Positions 34,461-43,768 of a DNA stretch of 64,000 nt are shown piece by piece. Within the stretch, counting starts at the first letter, position 1. Every line of letters starts with the position of its first letter. A program made the translations under genes and the position numbers. Source of the DNA: Nostoc sp. FACHB-973 (GTDB lineage Bacteria > Cyanobacteriota > Cyanobacteriia > Cyanobacteriales > Nostocaceae); contig NZ_JACJSJ010000032.1 of the NCBI RefSeq assembly GCF_014698115.1, positions 1-64,000 of the forward strand, read 5' to 3'. Below the pieces are notes generated by a model. The model saw only the letters and a program-made list of their open reading frames with translations, was not told where the DNA came from and made no database searches.

Positions 34461-36119
34461 ATGATTGGCACAAACAATATACTAAATAAAAGTAGTAATT
34501 ATCTGATATTTTCAGATAATTACCATCACAATCAAATTTGGCAAGGTGTTTTAGATTCTGTATCCTTTAACGAAACAGGCATAAAATCTAAGTTGCTAAA
34601 TTTAGATAAACCTTGTTATATTATTAGAGTCGAAGGAAAAATTGGCGCAATTAACGAAGGTTCTCTACATCATTACAACCAAGAAAAAACCGAACAAGCA
34701 GAAATAATAATAGCTGTTCCACCAATATCAACTCAACAGTTAGGCGATCCAAATTTTCTCAAATTTCATGGTGTAAAATATGCTTATGCCACAGGAGCAA
34801 TGGCTCAAGGTATTGCTTCCGAAGAACTGGTAATTGCTCTTGGAAAAGAAAGAATATTAAGTTCATTTGGGGCTGGTGGCTTGTCTCCTGCTCGCGTCGA
34901 AGCAGCCATTAACCGTATTCAACAAGCTTTACCCCAAGGGCCTTATGCTTTTAACTTACTCCACAGTCCCAGCGAACCTGCAATTGAACGCGGTGTAGTT
35001 GATTTATATCTTAAATATCAGGTAAGAACAATAGAAGCTTCTGCCTTCTTAGATTTGACTGATAACATCATCTATTACCGAGCTGCTGGACTTAGTTTGA
35101 ATGCAGCTAATCAAATCGAAATCAAAAATAAAATCATTGCCAAAATTTCTCGCAGAGAAGTTGCAATTAAATTTCTGCAACCGGCTCCCACAAAAATTTT
35201 AAAACAATTAGTTGACCAAGGTCTAATCAGTGAATTACAAGCAAGTCTAGCTGAAAAAATTCCTGTAGCTGATGATATTACCGTAGAAGCCGATTCTGGT
35301 GGTCATACAGATAATCGTCCTCTAGTTTGTTTGTTACCTTCTATCTTGGAATTGAGAGATGAAATTCAAAAGAAATATTCTTATGAAAAACCAGTTAGAG
35401 TTGGAGTAGCAGGAGGAATTGCTACACCACAATCAGCCTTAGCTGCTTTTATGATGGGGGCTGCTTATGTTGTGACTGGCTCAATTAATCAGTCTTGTAT
35501 TGAAGCTGGAACTTCTGAACATACTAAACATTTGCTAGCTCAAGCCGAGATGGCTGATGTGATGATGGCTCCAGCAGCAGATATGTTTGAAATGGGGGTA
35601 AAACTCCAAGTTCTTAAAAGAGGAACTCTCTTCCCTTTACGAGCGCAAAAATTGTTTGAACTATACAAAAATTATGACTCAATTGAAGATATTCCATTAG
35701 CAGAAAGAGACAAATTAGAAAAACAAATTTTGAGAAAAAGCTTAGAAGCAGTTTGGGAAGAGACAGTTACTTATTTGTCTCAACGTAATCCTGATAAATT
35801 AACCAAGGCTGTTAACAATCCCAAATTGAAGATGGCTCTAATTTTCCGCTGGTATCTAGGATTATCATCTCGTTGGTCTAACTTTGGTGAAAAAGGAAGA
35901 GAAATGGATTATCAAATCTGGTGTGGCCCAGCTATGGGTAGCTTCAATGACTGGGTTAGAGGTTCTTATTTATCTGATTCAAAAAATCGCCATGTAGTTG
36001 ATGTTGCTAACCACATTATGACTGGAGCGGCATTTTTATACCGGATTCAAAATTTGAAAATCCAGGGTTTACAAATGCCAGCTTCCTATAGTGAATATCG
36101 CCCAGCTAATTTTCAATAA
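34461..36119 (+). CDS. PfaD-family trans-acting enoylreductase
   Basis: A 552-residue FMN-dependent TIM-barrel protein of the 2-nitropropane dioxygenase/PfaD group. Motifs include FGAGGLSPARVEAAI, FNLLHSPSEPAIERG, VEADSGGHTDNRPL, VAGGIATPQSALAAFMMGA (flavin phosphate site) and the C-terminal WCGPAMGSFNDWV typical of PfaD. The family reduces enoyl intermediates on an ACP in trans, supplying the step missing from the megasynthase. It begins 50 nt after the CLF-AT gene and ends 12 nt before the diiron gene, so it is in one operon. Confidence 0.95.
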   Translation: MIGTNNILNKSSNYLIFSDNYHHNQIWQGVLDSVSFNETGIKSKLLNLDKPCYIIRVEGKIGAINEGSLHHYNQEKTEQAEIIIAVPPISTQQLGDPNFLKFHGVKYAYATGAMAQGIASEELVIALGKERILSSFGAGGLSPARVEAAINRIQQALPQGPYAFNLLHSPSEPAIERGVVDLYLKYQVRTIEASAFLDLTDNIIYYRAAGLSLNAANQIEIKNKIIAKISRREVAIKFLQPAPTKILKQLVDQGLISELQASLAEKIPVADDITVEADSGGHTDNRPLVCLLPSILELRDEIQKKYSYEKPVRVGVAGGIATPQSALAAFMMGAAYVVTGSINQSCIEAGTSEHTKHLLAQAEMADVMMAPAADMFEMGVKLQVLKRGTLFPLRAQKLFELYKNYDSIEDIPLAERDKLEKQILRKSLEAVWEETVTYLSQRNPDKLTKAVNNPKLKMALIFRWYLGLSSRWSNFGEKGREMDYQIWCGPAMGSFNDWVRGSYLSDSKNRHVVDVANHIMTGAAFLYRIQNLKIQGLQMPASYSEYRPANFQ

Positions 36120-36131
36120 AGGAGAAAAATC

Positions 36132-37430
36132 ATGAATGCTGTCAAAATTGATAACCGAATTCCTAAAATTCAAAACAAGCTTTTTGAGCAGGCACATAGC
36201 CATTCCTTAGAATTAAAACCTGTCGCTATAGCTATGAGCAAACAGGGAATTAAAGGAGAAAAGCTCTACTCTCATCCTGGAATGCTTCCTTTACCTGTAC
36301 CCATTTGTGAGTATTTACTTTCCTTCAATGCTCGTCAAATGTCAATTTTATCTGCGACATTCTTTGCTAACTTCTATAAGTATGTTGCCAATAGCGAATA
36401 TCAGTCTCTGATATCCAATATGAGCATTGCTGAAAAAGTTTTTGCTCAATACTCAGATGAATTTATGATTCTTCATCAGGAAACTAATGAAGAGATGGAT
36501 CATATTTGGTCTTTTAGAACCGTATATAGTATGGTCTGTCGAGAAATAGGAATTCAAAGCTCGTTTGACGAACCCGGTTTTTTCTATGGAACTGTTGGTG
36601 TAATACCCCAGTCAGATTTTGAAAAGTTCGATACCCGTTTTAGTTTTGATGAAAATTTCCATACAATTCTGTCTCATCTCCAGAAAGGGAAAAGCTTTCT
36701 GAAAAATATAGTGGAAGAGACGCAGCAGCAAGATCAAAATTCCACATATCGAACTTTACGGTTTATGATTGGGGATGCCATGAGAATGCTACCCGCCGAA
36801 AAAGTTCAAGAAAGTGGCTTGGGTAGTTTGACTCTGCTGTATCGGTACATGGCTAATATAGAGCTAAAAAAAAGCGAAGCATATTTATTTGATTCTCCGG
36901 AGAATTTTGATTATGAACCACTAGCTTTTGAATTGAATCAGGGTCATTTAACAGATGAAGCACGTCACTATACAACGTCTTTTGAGTTAGGGGTAGAACT
37001 GTATAAAGCAGCTCCTCCAGAGGGTCAAGATTTCGTTAAACATTTCCTACAGATAATTGTGGAAGACTACATTAGTGCTAGTTTCACCACTTATTTGGAG
37101 AAGTTAGATCTCACCGCCCAAGGAATGCTATTAACTGATACTAGAATTGGGCTGAATTCACTACGCATGTCTCTGCATCATCCTGAATTAGCTGATAAGC
37201 AGGTAGATATAAATCAACTAGTTCATTCTTGGAGACAGGTAAGTTCAAAGTGGCGAAATATAATTGGTTACATCGAACAAAAGAGTTGGCAATATAAATC
37301 TCAGCAACTAGAACGTTTGATAAAAGAACTGGGATTAGAGTTAAATACAACTAGATTAGGTAATCGCTATGAGCGTTATAAAGATGCTCTGGCAATTAAA
37401 GAGATTCAAAAACTTGTTGAAGTTGCCTAA
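36132..37430 (+). CDS. AurF/CmlI-like diiron oxygenase
   Basis: A 432-residue helical protein with two copies of the diiron signature E-x30-[DE]-E-x-x-H. The first runs from the Glu in NSEYQS to EEMDH, the second from NIELKK to DEARH. This fits the EX28-37DEXXH rule of the AurF/CmlI N-oxygenase family. Such enzymes bind two irons and use O2 and two electrons to oxidise an amine, or hydroxylate a carrier-bound substrate. AGGAG precedes the ATG. The next gene encodes a 2Fe-2S ferredoxin, a likely electron donor. Within a lipid synthase operon it may oxidise the acyl chain or an attached amine; the substrate is not known. Confidence 0.8.
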   Translation: MNAVKIDNRIPKIQNKLFEQAHSHSLELKPVAIAMSKQGIKGEKLYSHPGMLPLPVPICEYLLSFNARQMSILSATFFANFYKYVANSEYQSLISNMSIAEKVFAQYSDEFMILHQETNEEMDHIWSFRTVYSMVCREIGIQSSFDEPGFFYGTVGVIPQSDFEKFDTRFSFDENFHTILSHLQKGKSFLKNIVEETQQQDQNSTYRTLRFMIGDAMRMLPAEKVQESGLGSLTLLYRYMANIELKKSEAYLFDSPENFDYEPLAFELNQGHLTDEARHYTTSFELGVELYKAAPPEGQDFVKHFLQIIVEDYISASFTTYLEKLDLTAQGMLLTDTRIGLNSLRMSLHHPELADKQVDINQLVHSWRQVSSKWRNIIGYIEQKSWQYKSQQLERLIKELGLELNTTRLGNRYERYKDALAIKEIQKLVEVA

Positions 37431-37435
37431 TAGTT

Positions 37436-37485
37436 GTCAGAATTCAGGAGTCAGAATGGGCTACGCCCCGCTGCGCTAGCAGAAG
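37436..37485. repeat. Composite repeat between diiron and ferredoxin genes
   Basis: CAGAATT units interrupted by GGGCTACGCCCCGCTGCGCT. The same composite occurs at 62899-62960 (GGGCTACGCTCCGCTGCGCT), showing a shared mobile or repeat unit. Confidence 0.65.
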
Positions 37486-37640
37486 TTAGAATTATGGAAG
37501 CATCAAAATAATATTTGATGAATGAATATCCAATAATACTAGATTCCTGAAAATTTCTGACTTCTGATTTTCTAGTGGTAAACGCTTGGAATATTAGCTA
37601 CATTTGTTAACTTTGTTTCAGAATCAGGGTGAATCTAGAA

Positions 37641-37928
37641 ATGGTAGTGTCTATTCATTTTGAAGATGATGATAAAACAGTTCAAGTCGAAGCAAACCAA
37701 CGTTTAACTAAAATTTGTGACGATCATCCTAGTTCAATTTTTTTTGGTTGTCGTAGTGTAGCTTGTGGAACCTGTCTCATAGAAATTGTGAGTGGGATAG
37801 AAAATTTAGCTCCTGTCATGGATGAAGAGCAGATTTTACTTGATGTGTTGGCTCCAGATAATCCGAATATTCGCCTAGCTTGTCAATGCGTAGTGGAAGG
37901 TGATATTCGGATTCGGGTAGCTAATTAA
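37641..37928 (+). CDS. 2Fe-2S plant-type ferredoxin
   Basis: About 95 residues from ATG 37641; a GTG at 37629 is an alternative, but AGGG lies better for 37641. The cluster motif is C-x4-C-x2-C (GCRSVACGTC) with the fourth Cys in RLACQC, as in plant-type 2Fe-2S ferredoxins. It sits right after the diiron oxygenase gene and probably delivers its electrons. It is distinct from photosynthetic PetF in sequence (DDHPSSIFFGCRS). Confidence 0.9.
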   Translation: MVVSIHFEDDDKTVQVEANQRLTKICDDHPSSIFFGCRSVACGTCLIEIVSGIENLAPVMDEEQILLDVLAPDNPNIRLACQCVVEGDIRIRVAN

Positions 37929-38095
37929 TTGATAGTTCTCACATAGCCCGATAAAAATAGATGTAATTTGGACACTGCTACAAACATGAAAATAGAGGTT
38001 TTAGCATCGGTATATAGTGCCCAAACTACAAAAATATAGAGACAAAACACTAGCGAAAGCTAAATCTATTATCTAATGAATTTAAAGGTGTGAAA

Positions 38096-38401
38096 ATGAG
38101 CCAGTCTATTCCTGAAACAATCAAAAAACAGTCTTATAGCGCAGAAGAAATTCAAGCTTGGTTAGTCTCTCATATTGCAGAGCAGCTAGGAGTTGAACCT
38201 AAAGATATAGATGTACGACAGCCTTTAGATAGTTACGGTTTAGAGTCAGCACAGGCAATGTTTCTTGTTAGCAAAGCGGAGAAGTTATTTGGTTTTGAGC
38301 TATCTCCAATTTTATTGTGGCATTACCCCACTATTGAAACATTGTCTGTGCGTTTAGCGGAAGAATCTAAAGCTTCACAGTCTGAAATTTTTGAGATTTA
38401 A
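38096..38401 (+). CDS. Free-standing acyl/peptidyl carrier protein
   Basis: About 101 residues from ATG 38096 (AAAGG upstream; a GTG at 38090 is possible). It is a carrier fold with the phosphopantetheine site in [10 protein letters not shown] (Ser of GLES) and helix [16 protein letters not shown]. It resembles carrier domains of type I PKS/NRPS rather than fatty acid AcpP. It probably presents the substrate to the acyltransferase encoded next or to the diiron enzyme. No phosphopantetheinyl transferase (HetI/Sfp) gene is in the window. Confidence 0.92.
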   Translation: MSQSIPETIKKQSYSAEEIQAWLVSHIAEQLGVEPKDIDVRQPLDSYGLESAQAMFLVSKAEKLFGFELSPILLWHYPTIETLSVRLAEESKASQSEIFEI

Positions 38402-38439
38402 ACTTCAAAGCTGCTCTTGAACAGACATCAAAAGTAAAA

Positions 38440-39762
38440 ATGATTTACAACAGAAAGCTGGGACGCCTTGAACAGGCTATGGAAATTTTAAATAGCCGTG
38501 CTAAAACCTGGAACATAGTTACTATTAGTCGTATCAATGGCTGTATCTATGAAGAAACTATGAGAGAGGCTTTAGACATGATTCAGTGTCGCCATCCTCG
38601 TCTTAATTCTCGAATTGTGCGTTCTAAGAATAGTCTCAGCTTTCAAACTCAAGAAACAGCAAACATTCCTTTACGCCTTGTCAAAGTGTTAGAGAATAAC
38701 CAGTGGCAAGAAGTTGTTTATGAAGAGATGAACAAGGGAATTGATAGTAGTAAAAGCCTACTTAGAGTGGTTATTGTCCATGTTTTGGATGATGTTCATA
38801 TAAACTATTTGATAACAACAGTACATCATGCGATCGCAGATGGTTTATCATCAATCCGACTTCACTCAGAAATCTTAACTTTTTGTCAAAAAATTGTGTC
38901 GGGCGAACCAATTAATTCAGTTAGTAGCTTAACTCCACTTCCACCCATCGAAGAACTAATGCCTGAATGGACTAAGGGGTTCAGAGGTAAGATAAACAGC
39001 ACAATATTTTTGTTGCAGCTTGGGTTACAAGAAATCTGGAATCGACCAAAAACATTAGGTTTTGAAAAGTATGTGTCTATTGGAAAGCGTAGTTCCAATA
39101 TTATCCACAGACAACTTGACCAAGAATTAACCCAAAAGCTTGTAAATTGTTGTAGGCAAGAAAATACAACAGTACACAATGCTTTATGTGCTGCACTGAT
39201 GTTGACAGTAGCTAGAACAATCACTAAAGATCATAGAAAAGATATAAGATTAAATTGCCTATCGTATCTTGATTTGAGAAGACATTTAGAACCTGCAATT
39301 AGTGATGAGCATCTCGCTGTATTAGCTTCATCTATTATGGGATTTCACCTCATAAAATCAAACAGTTCCTTCTGGGAGTTAGCTAGAGAAGTGAAATATA
39401 AGCTGGAAGCGAGTAAAAATCACGGTGATCTCTTTAGAATGATTTTAATCGCCAAGCATCTGATTGATATTTGTTGTATTTATCCCAAAAAAATAGCTGC
39501 CACAGTGTCTGTTTCTAATGTTGGCAAAATTAATATACCCAAAAATTACGGGAAATTTGAACTCGAAGAAATCAGTTTCATCAGTTCTAATGCTTTTTTC
39601 GCAGGTATTTTTGCTATCCATGTTTCCACATTCCAAGAAAAAATGCTGTTGAATTTTGCATTTTCTCAACCTTCAATTAGCCCCAATACTATGGAGGATC
39701 TTGTAAATAATCTCATGTCCTATATTTCTCGTATTTGCGACTTAAATTGTGATTCTTCTTAA
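38440..39762 (+). CDS. Condensation-domain / PapA-type acyltransferase
   Basis: A 440-residue protein with the HHxxxDG catalytic motif (HHAIADG, 129-135; general-base His130). The two-lobed CoA-dependent acyltransferase fold is suggested by the length and by YLDLRRHLEP and SVSNVGKINIP further on. It resembles PapA/phthiocerol-type transferases and free NRPS condensation domains. It should move an acyl chain from a carrier protein to an alcohol or amine, releasing an ester or amide. It follows the carrier protein gene by 38 nt, pointing to that carrier as donor. Confidence 0.85.
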   Translation: MIYNRKLGRLEQAMEILNSRAKTWNIVTISRINGCIYEETMREALDMIQCRHPRLNSRIVRSKNSLSFQTQETANIPLRLVKVLENNQWQEVVYEEMNKGIDSSKSLLRVVIVHVLDDVHINYLITTVHHAIADGLSSIRLHSEILTFCQKIVSGEPINSVSSLTPLPPIEELMPEWTKGFRGKINSTIFLLQLGLQEIWNRPKTLGFEKYVSIGKRSSNIIHRQLDQELTQKLVNCCRQENTTVHNALCAALMLTVARTITKDHRKDIRLNCLSYLDLRRHLEPAISDEHLAVLASSIMGFHLIKSNSSFWELAREVKYKLEASKNHGDLFRMILIAKHLIDICCIYPKKIAATVSVSNVGKINIPKNYGKFELEEISFISSNAFFAGIFAIHVSTFQEKMLLNFAFSQPSISPNTMEDLVNNLMSYISRICDLNCDSS

Positions 39763-39918
39763 AGTTATTAAATCATGAATATTTAATAATTAAAATATAG
39801 CTTATTTTGCTTCTATTAGTACGGTAGTGGGTAGCTAATTCTGATTACTAAATTAATCAATCCTGGTGGAATAAGCTGAGAAATTAAAAGTTTAAAACAA
39901 TTAGGAGATTATGAAACT

Positions 39919-41796
39919 ATGAACGTATCAGAACTTGTAGAAAACCTGATAAAACAGGGTGTTCATTTGTGGGTTGATAACGAAAAATTAAAGATTCGCT
40001 CACCAAAAGGAGTAATTACGTCAGAAATTCAGGAAAAAATAGTTGCTTATAAATCAGAAATTTTGGCATTTCTGCACGATCTAGACGTAGCTAAAGATTT
40101 AGAGTCTGTCTCTTTAAGCCAGGGATTAAATCTACAAACTATAGGTCGTTTAATTGGTGGATTTGGTGAGCAATTATCTGTGGAGTATAAGCCACCAATT
40201 ATTGATCCTAAAATTATGGCTCAAAAGCTAATAGTTACATTTAAACCTTTACCTAGTAGTTACAATAATCAAGAAATTCTCAACTTTCGCCAAGAACTAA
40301 AAGAGAAACTGAGAGATTATGGTGTCAAAATATTATCTTGGGAGGAAGCGATCGCAGAATTTAATTATGACCTGATGCTGCCAATAATTAACAAAAAGAA
40401 AAATTTTAAATTTAAGGGAGTTAAATCAGAAGTCAATGCAATTATTGATGTAGAAATACCTCCTTCTTTCATCAGGAGATTGGGCATCATTGTAGCAGAA
40501 TTTGTCTACCAAATTTATTCTAGCTTAATCTTAAATGAGCGAAAACTTCCTGTAATAAAAATAGCTAGATTGAGCAGTTGGGCTGAGGATTATGCAGCTA
40601 AATATGTTGATAATCCTAGCAAAACACAAGTAATTGTAATTACGAAGATAGACCATGATTTTATCAATCCTGTCATTCCATATAAACAAAAGATAAATAT
40701 TGGTTTAAATACTTTAATTAGAACATTCTCAGAAATTGTCATTGGAGTATCATCAGACAAAATTTCCATACTAAATATGAATCTTTCAGATTCTATTTTT
40801 ACAAGAAATGAGATTAGTAATTTTGTTTTAAAATCACTAATTCCTAAAGTATTTGTACCAATTGCTCCACTTTTACTAAGTAGATTTGAAGTAGAGCAGT
40901 ATAATCCTCAAGAATCTATCTATGCTGCAAAATTAGTCAAATTAGGTCAAGATTTGGCATCAACGGGTTTATTTCCTCCTGGTTTTAAGCTGGATAAAAT
41001 TATTAAAAGAAAGTCCCATAGAGATATAGTCAGTATTATTATAAATGGTAGGACGGGAGTTTCTTATGGTTTTGTCGCTTATGCTGAACCACCACAATAT
41101 TTTGGGGAACCACAAATAAGCAAAAATGATTGGGAAAATCTATTACCTATTAAAGGATTTAATAATAATGAAATTCGTCAAAATGACAAGGGAAGACGTT
41201 ATGTCAAAATCAAAAAAGCAGAAGAATATGTATTTAGACAAATACCAGATATTTGGCTTGTAAGTTCTCGGTCAGGTTCAAACAAAACAGATTTGAATAT
41301 CGCTGACGATGTTATCAGAATTGGTTTGAAAGAAAAACTATATCTCCAACTACCTAAAGTCATTCGTTCGGAGCTAGTAGACATGAAACCTTCTTATGAT
41401 ATCTATGTCATGCTTGCCATCAGTCTTTCTGCTGCTTTATATACACCAGAATTAATCAAAAATGGTGCGCCAATTGTTCATTTCCACGGCTATCCAGCAT
41501 TCGATTGGTTTCAAGCAAATGAATACTGCGTTGGAGTAGATAATCCTTCTGTACCCTGTGGAACTTATGAATCTGGGGTATTCAATTTTCTAGGTATTTC
41601 TAGCTTAGCTAATCAACAAGCAAGCAACATATCTTTAGTTAGTTTGATAGAACCAGATCATGGCGCAAATTTTATAGCTCATGATTTAGAATATTTAGTT
41701 CAAAGATTGAAAGATGGGTGTACACAGGGACAAATTGAACTAGGTGGAAAACATTTTACTTCTCTGAAATCTAAGATAGAAGAATGCAGAATTTAA
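39919..41796 (+). CDS. TubC docking domain fused to a large uncharacterised protein
   Basis: 625 residues. Residues 1-53 (MNVSELVENLIKQGVHLWVDN, then VITSEIQEKIVAYKSEILAFL) match the TubC N-terminal docking domain, which mates hybrid NRPS/PKS subunits. The remaining ~570 residues do not match a family I know. Noted are FEVEQYNPQESIYAAKLVKLG, IIINGRTGVSYGFVAYAEPP, VPCGTYESGVFNFLG and a late IEPDHGANFIAHD. It has no signal peptide and no obvious membrane helix. The docking domain ties it physically to the carrier or transferase proteins before it. A strong terminator follows, so this may be the last gene of the main operon. Confidence 0.75.
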   Translation: MNVSELVENLIKQGVHLWVDNEKLKIRSPKGVITSEIQEKIVAYKSEILAFLHDLDVAKDLESVSLSQGLNLQTIGRLIGGFGEQLSVEYKPPIIDPKIMAQKLIVTFKPLPSSYNNQEILNFRQELKEKLRDYGVKILSWEEAIAEFNYDLMLPIINKKKNFKFKGVKSEVNAIIDVEIPPSFIRRLGIIVAEFVYQIYSSLILNERKLPVIKIARLSSWAEDYAAKYVDNPSKTQVIVITKIDHDFINPVIPYKQKINIGLNTLIRTFSEIVIGVSSDKISILNMNLSDSIFTRNEISNFVLKSLIPKVFVPIAPLLLSRFEVEQYNPQESIYAAKLVKLGQDLASTGLFPPGFKLDKIIKRKSHRDIVSIIINGRTGVSYGFVAYAEPPQYFGEPQISKNDWENLLPIKGFNNNEIRQNDKGRRYVKIKKAEEYVFRQIPDIWLVSSRSGSNKTDLNIADDVIRIGLKEKLYLQLPKVIRSELVDMKPSYDIYVMLAISLSAALYTPELIKNGAPIVHFHGYPAFDWFQANEYCVGVDNPSVPCGTYESGVFNFLGISSLANQQASNISLVSLIEPDHGANFIAHDLEYLVQRLKDGCTQGQIELGGKHFTSLKSKIEECRI

Positions 41797-41861
41797 AATT
41801 ACGCAACAACCTATAGGATTAGTAATAGCAATTCTATATGAATTGTGAGAATTAAAAGTCA

Positions 41862-41896
41862 CAAAACCCCGACTTCTCAAAGAAGTCGGGGTTTTG
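41862..41896 (+). terminator. Strong intrinsic terminator ending the synthase operon
   Basis: A 16-bp perfect stem (CAAAACCCCGACTTCT with its complement) and a 3-nt loop CAA, with TTTTG in the 3' arm followed by TTTA. It lies 66 nt after the stop of the TubC-fusion gene. Confidence 0.85.
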
Positions 41897-42028
41897 TTTA
41901 CAGATTTATCCCCATTTTTAAAATCTCTATATGATGAGTTGCATATGAGTTGCAATTGAGTATCTCCCTGAGATAATATCCTTATAAATCAAAACTAGAT
42001 GGGTTAATTAAGCAATTTAAACACCGTC

Positions 42029-42226
42029 TTGACAGCAGTAATATTCAAGGAAATTTTTTACACTCAACTCCTCCCACAGCTAAAAAGTAGAGGAAAAACT
42101 GTACTGCTTATTAGTCACGACGACCAATATTTTTATCTAGCAGATCGAATTATCAAACTGGAATACGGGCAAGTTAAAACTGAACATTTCAATATTGGAA
42201 AGGAGCAAATTAATGTTTTTGAATAA
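42029..42226 (+). pseudogene. C-terminal remnant of a cyclic-peptide-type ABC exporter
   Basis: About 60 codons encode the end of an ABC ATPase: FKEIFYTQLLPQLKSRGKTV, then LLISHDDQYFYLADRIIKLEYGQV with the H-loop His. This pattern is typical of SyrD-like exporters. The Walker A, signature and membrane domains are absent and only a TTG could start it, so it is a decayed fragment. It overlaps the next gene by 14 nt. Confidence 0.7.
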
Positions 42227-43580
42227 TTTATTCAAAACATCTGAGCAGTCAAACAAATTTTTAGGAGAGGAAAAAATTACATTACGAGAAAAACAAAACA
42301 GAACTTTAAACGCAGATGTAAAATCTGTTCTGTATTATAGAACGTGGATTCAGACTACAACTAATAATACTTTCGATAGCACCCGAATATTAGGAATAGT
42401 TGCAACTACTAAAGGAGCCGAAAATTATTTACCTTATACTATCCCTAAAATCATTAAACAAATCTCGGAAATAGGGATGGCGGCTGATATAGTCATTGGT
42501 TTAAATAATGGCTTTGAATGTCCAGCTGTTATAGATAGTTTTATTTTGCTGCCAAATGTCCAAATCATTCATCTATATACTGAGGAAAAGTTAGCAAACA
42601 ATATTCCAGCACCAATATTTGACAATTTGATGTGCCAAGGCAAACCATATTGTTTAACTAATATTCAGCCTCACCAATACAAACATAGAATATTTGTTGT
42701 CCATCAAAAACAGGGGCAACACTCAGCAGGCAAAATTCGAGTTCTGGGAGATATTTATGCTTCATTACTGCTTAAAAGTATCGAACATGGATGGATACCG
42801 CCTGCTATTTTGATGACTTTTGATGCTGAATCTCAGTTTTTAGTGGCGCACAATTATTCAGATATAGATATAGAGTCCAATGGCTTAAAATTCATGGTAA
42901 GTCAACTGCAAAATCACCCTCAAATCGATATTTTAGGTACAAGGAATAAGTTCGCTGTTTATCAAAAAGCAATGGTAAATGGAATTGAAGTTTTACTGCC
43001 TGATTTTAGTGAACAACTGCCTCCTATCCAATGGTTTATAGATATCGTTCATGGTAGATTCAGCGGCTTTCAGTGTAAATGGGGAGGAGGCACATTTGGT
43101 AAAACTGATGTGATAGTTAGCTTGTTAGTAGTGATTTCTAGAAATTATCCAGGTGTTAGAACTGAAGATACTCAACTCACTATCTTAGCTAAATATGCAG
43201 GCTTTATAGGTGACATATTTTTAGATGTGATTTCTACGAACAGAACTCCTAGTATAACGGATATGACAATAGAACAGCCACAAAAAAAAGCTTGGATAGA
43301 ACAAATATATAGATGGTTAGCTTCTGTTCAGGGATTAAAATTACTTTATGGAGAACATAATATGAAAATGTTTGTAAATGACGGTTTTCCTTGGTTTACG
43401 TTGACTAATCCAACTAAGTTTTTGAAATTGTTAATAGCTAGTAGAAATAGCAATAATTTTTCAAAAATTTATCAAACTAAATTTATAATTAATGCGTTTT
43501 TTGATTATCAGAAAATCAAAACTTATAGTAAAGAAAAGCCTGATATATTACAAGGCAGTGAAGCAAAAGCTTTTTGGTAA
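42213..43580 (+). CDS. Glycosyltransferase-like protein (GT2-type)
   Basis: About 455 residues. The start at ATG 42213 is preferred because AGGAG lies 7 nt upstream; a TTG at 42195 would place the ribosome site inside the gene. The N domain begins ILGIVATTKGAENYLPYTIP. It contains SAGKIRVLGDIYASLLLKS and TFDAESQFL, where a DxD-like motif would lie, then WGGGTFGKTDVIV and GVRTEDTQLTILAKYAG. This is the layout of family-2-like glycosyltransferases. It has no membrane helices. In this cluster it may glycosylate the lipid product, by analogy with heterocyst glycolipid synthesis. Confidence 0.65.
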   Translation: MFLNNLFKTSEQSNKFLGEEKITLREKQNRTLNADVKSVLYYRTWIQTTTNNTFDSTRILGIVATTKGAENYLPYTIPKIIKQISEIGMAADIVIGLNNGFECPAVIDSFILLPNVQIIHLYTEEKLANNIPAPIFDNLMCQGKPYCLTNIQPHQYKHRIFVVHQKQGQHSAGKIRVLGDIYASLLLKSIEHGWIPPAILMTFDAESQFLVAHNYSDIDIESNGLKFMVSQLQNHPQIDILGTRNKFAVYQKAMVNGIEVLLPDFSEQLPPIQWFIDIVHGRFSGFQCKWGGGTFGKTDVIVSLLVVISRNYPGVRTEDTQLTILAKYAGFIGDIFLDVISTNRTPSITDMTIEQPQKKAWIEQIYRWLASVQGLKLLYGEHNMKMFVNDGFPWFTLTNPTKFLKLLIASRNSNNFSKIYQTKFIINAFFDYQKIKTYSKEKPDILQGSEAKAFW

Positions 43581-43768
43581 AGATTCCAAATTCAGTGGGA
43601 AATATGACGTGGAGTCTTAGTTTCTTTGATTTGAATTATCAAATTGTGTCAAGAGAGCATAAAATTCTCCAAAAACAGATAGCAAATAACTTCTAAAAAA
43701 ACTATTATGTAGAGCTTAAAAATCTGAAATAATCTGACAGCAACAGAATAAAAATTAAGGCGTTTATC

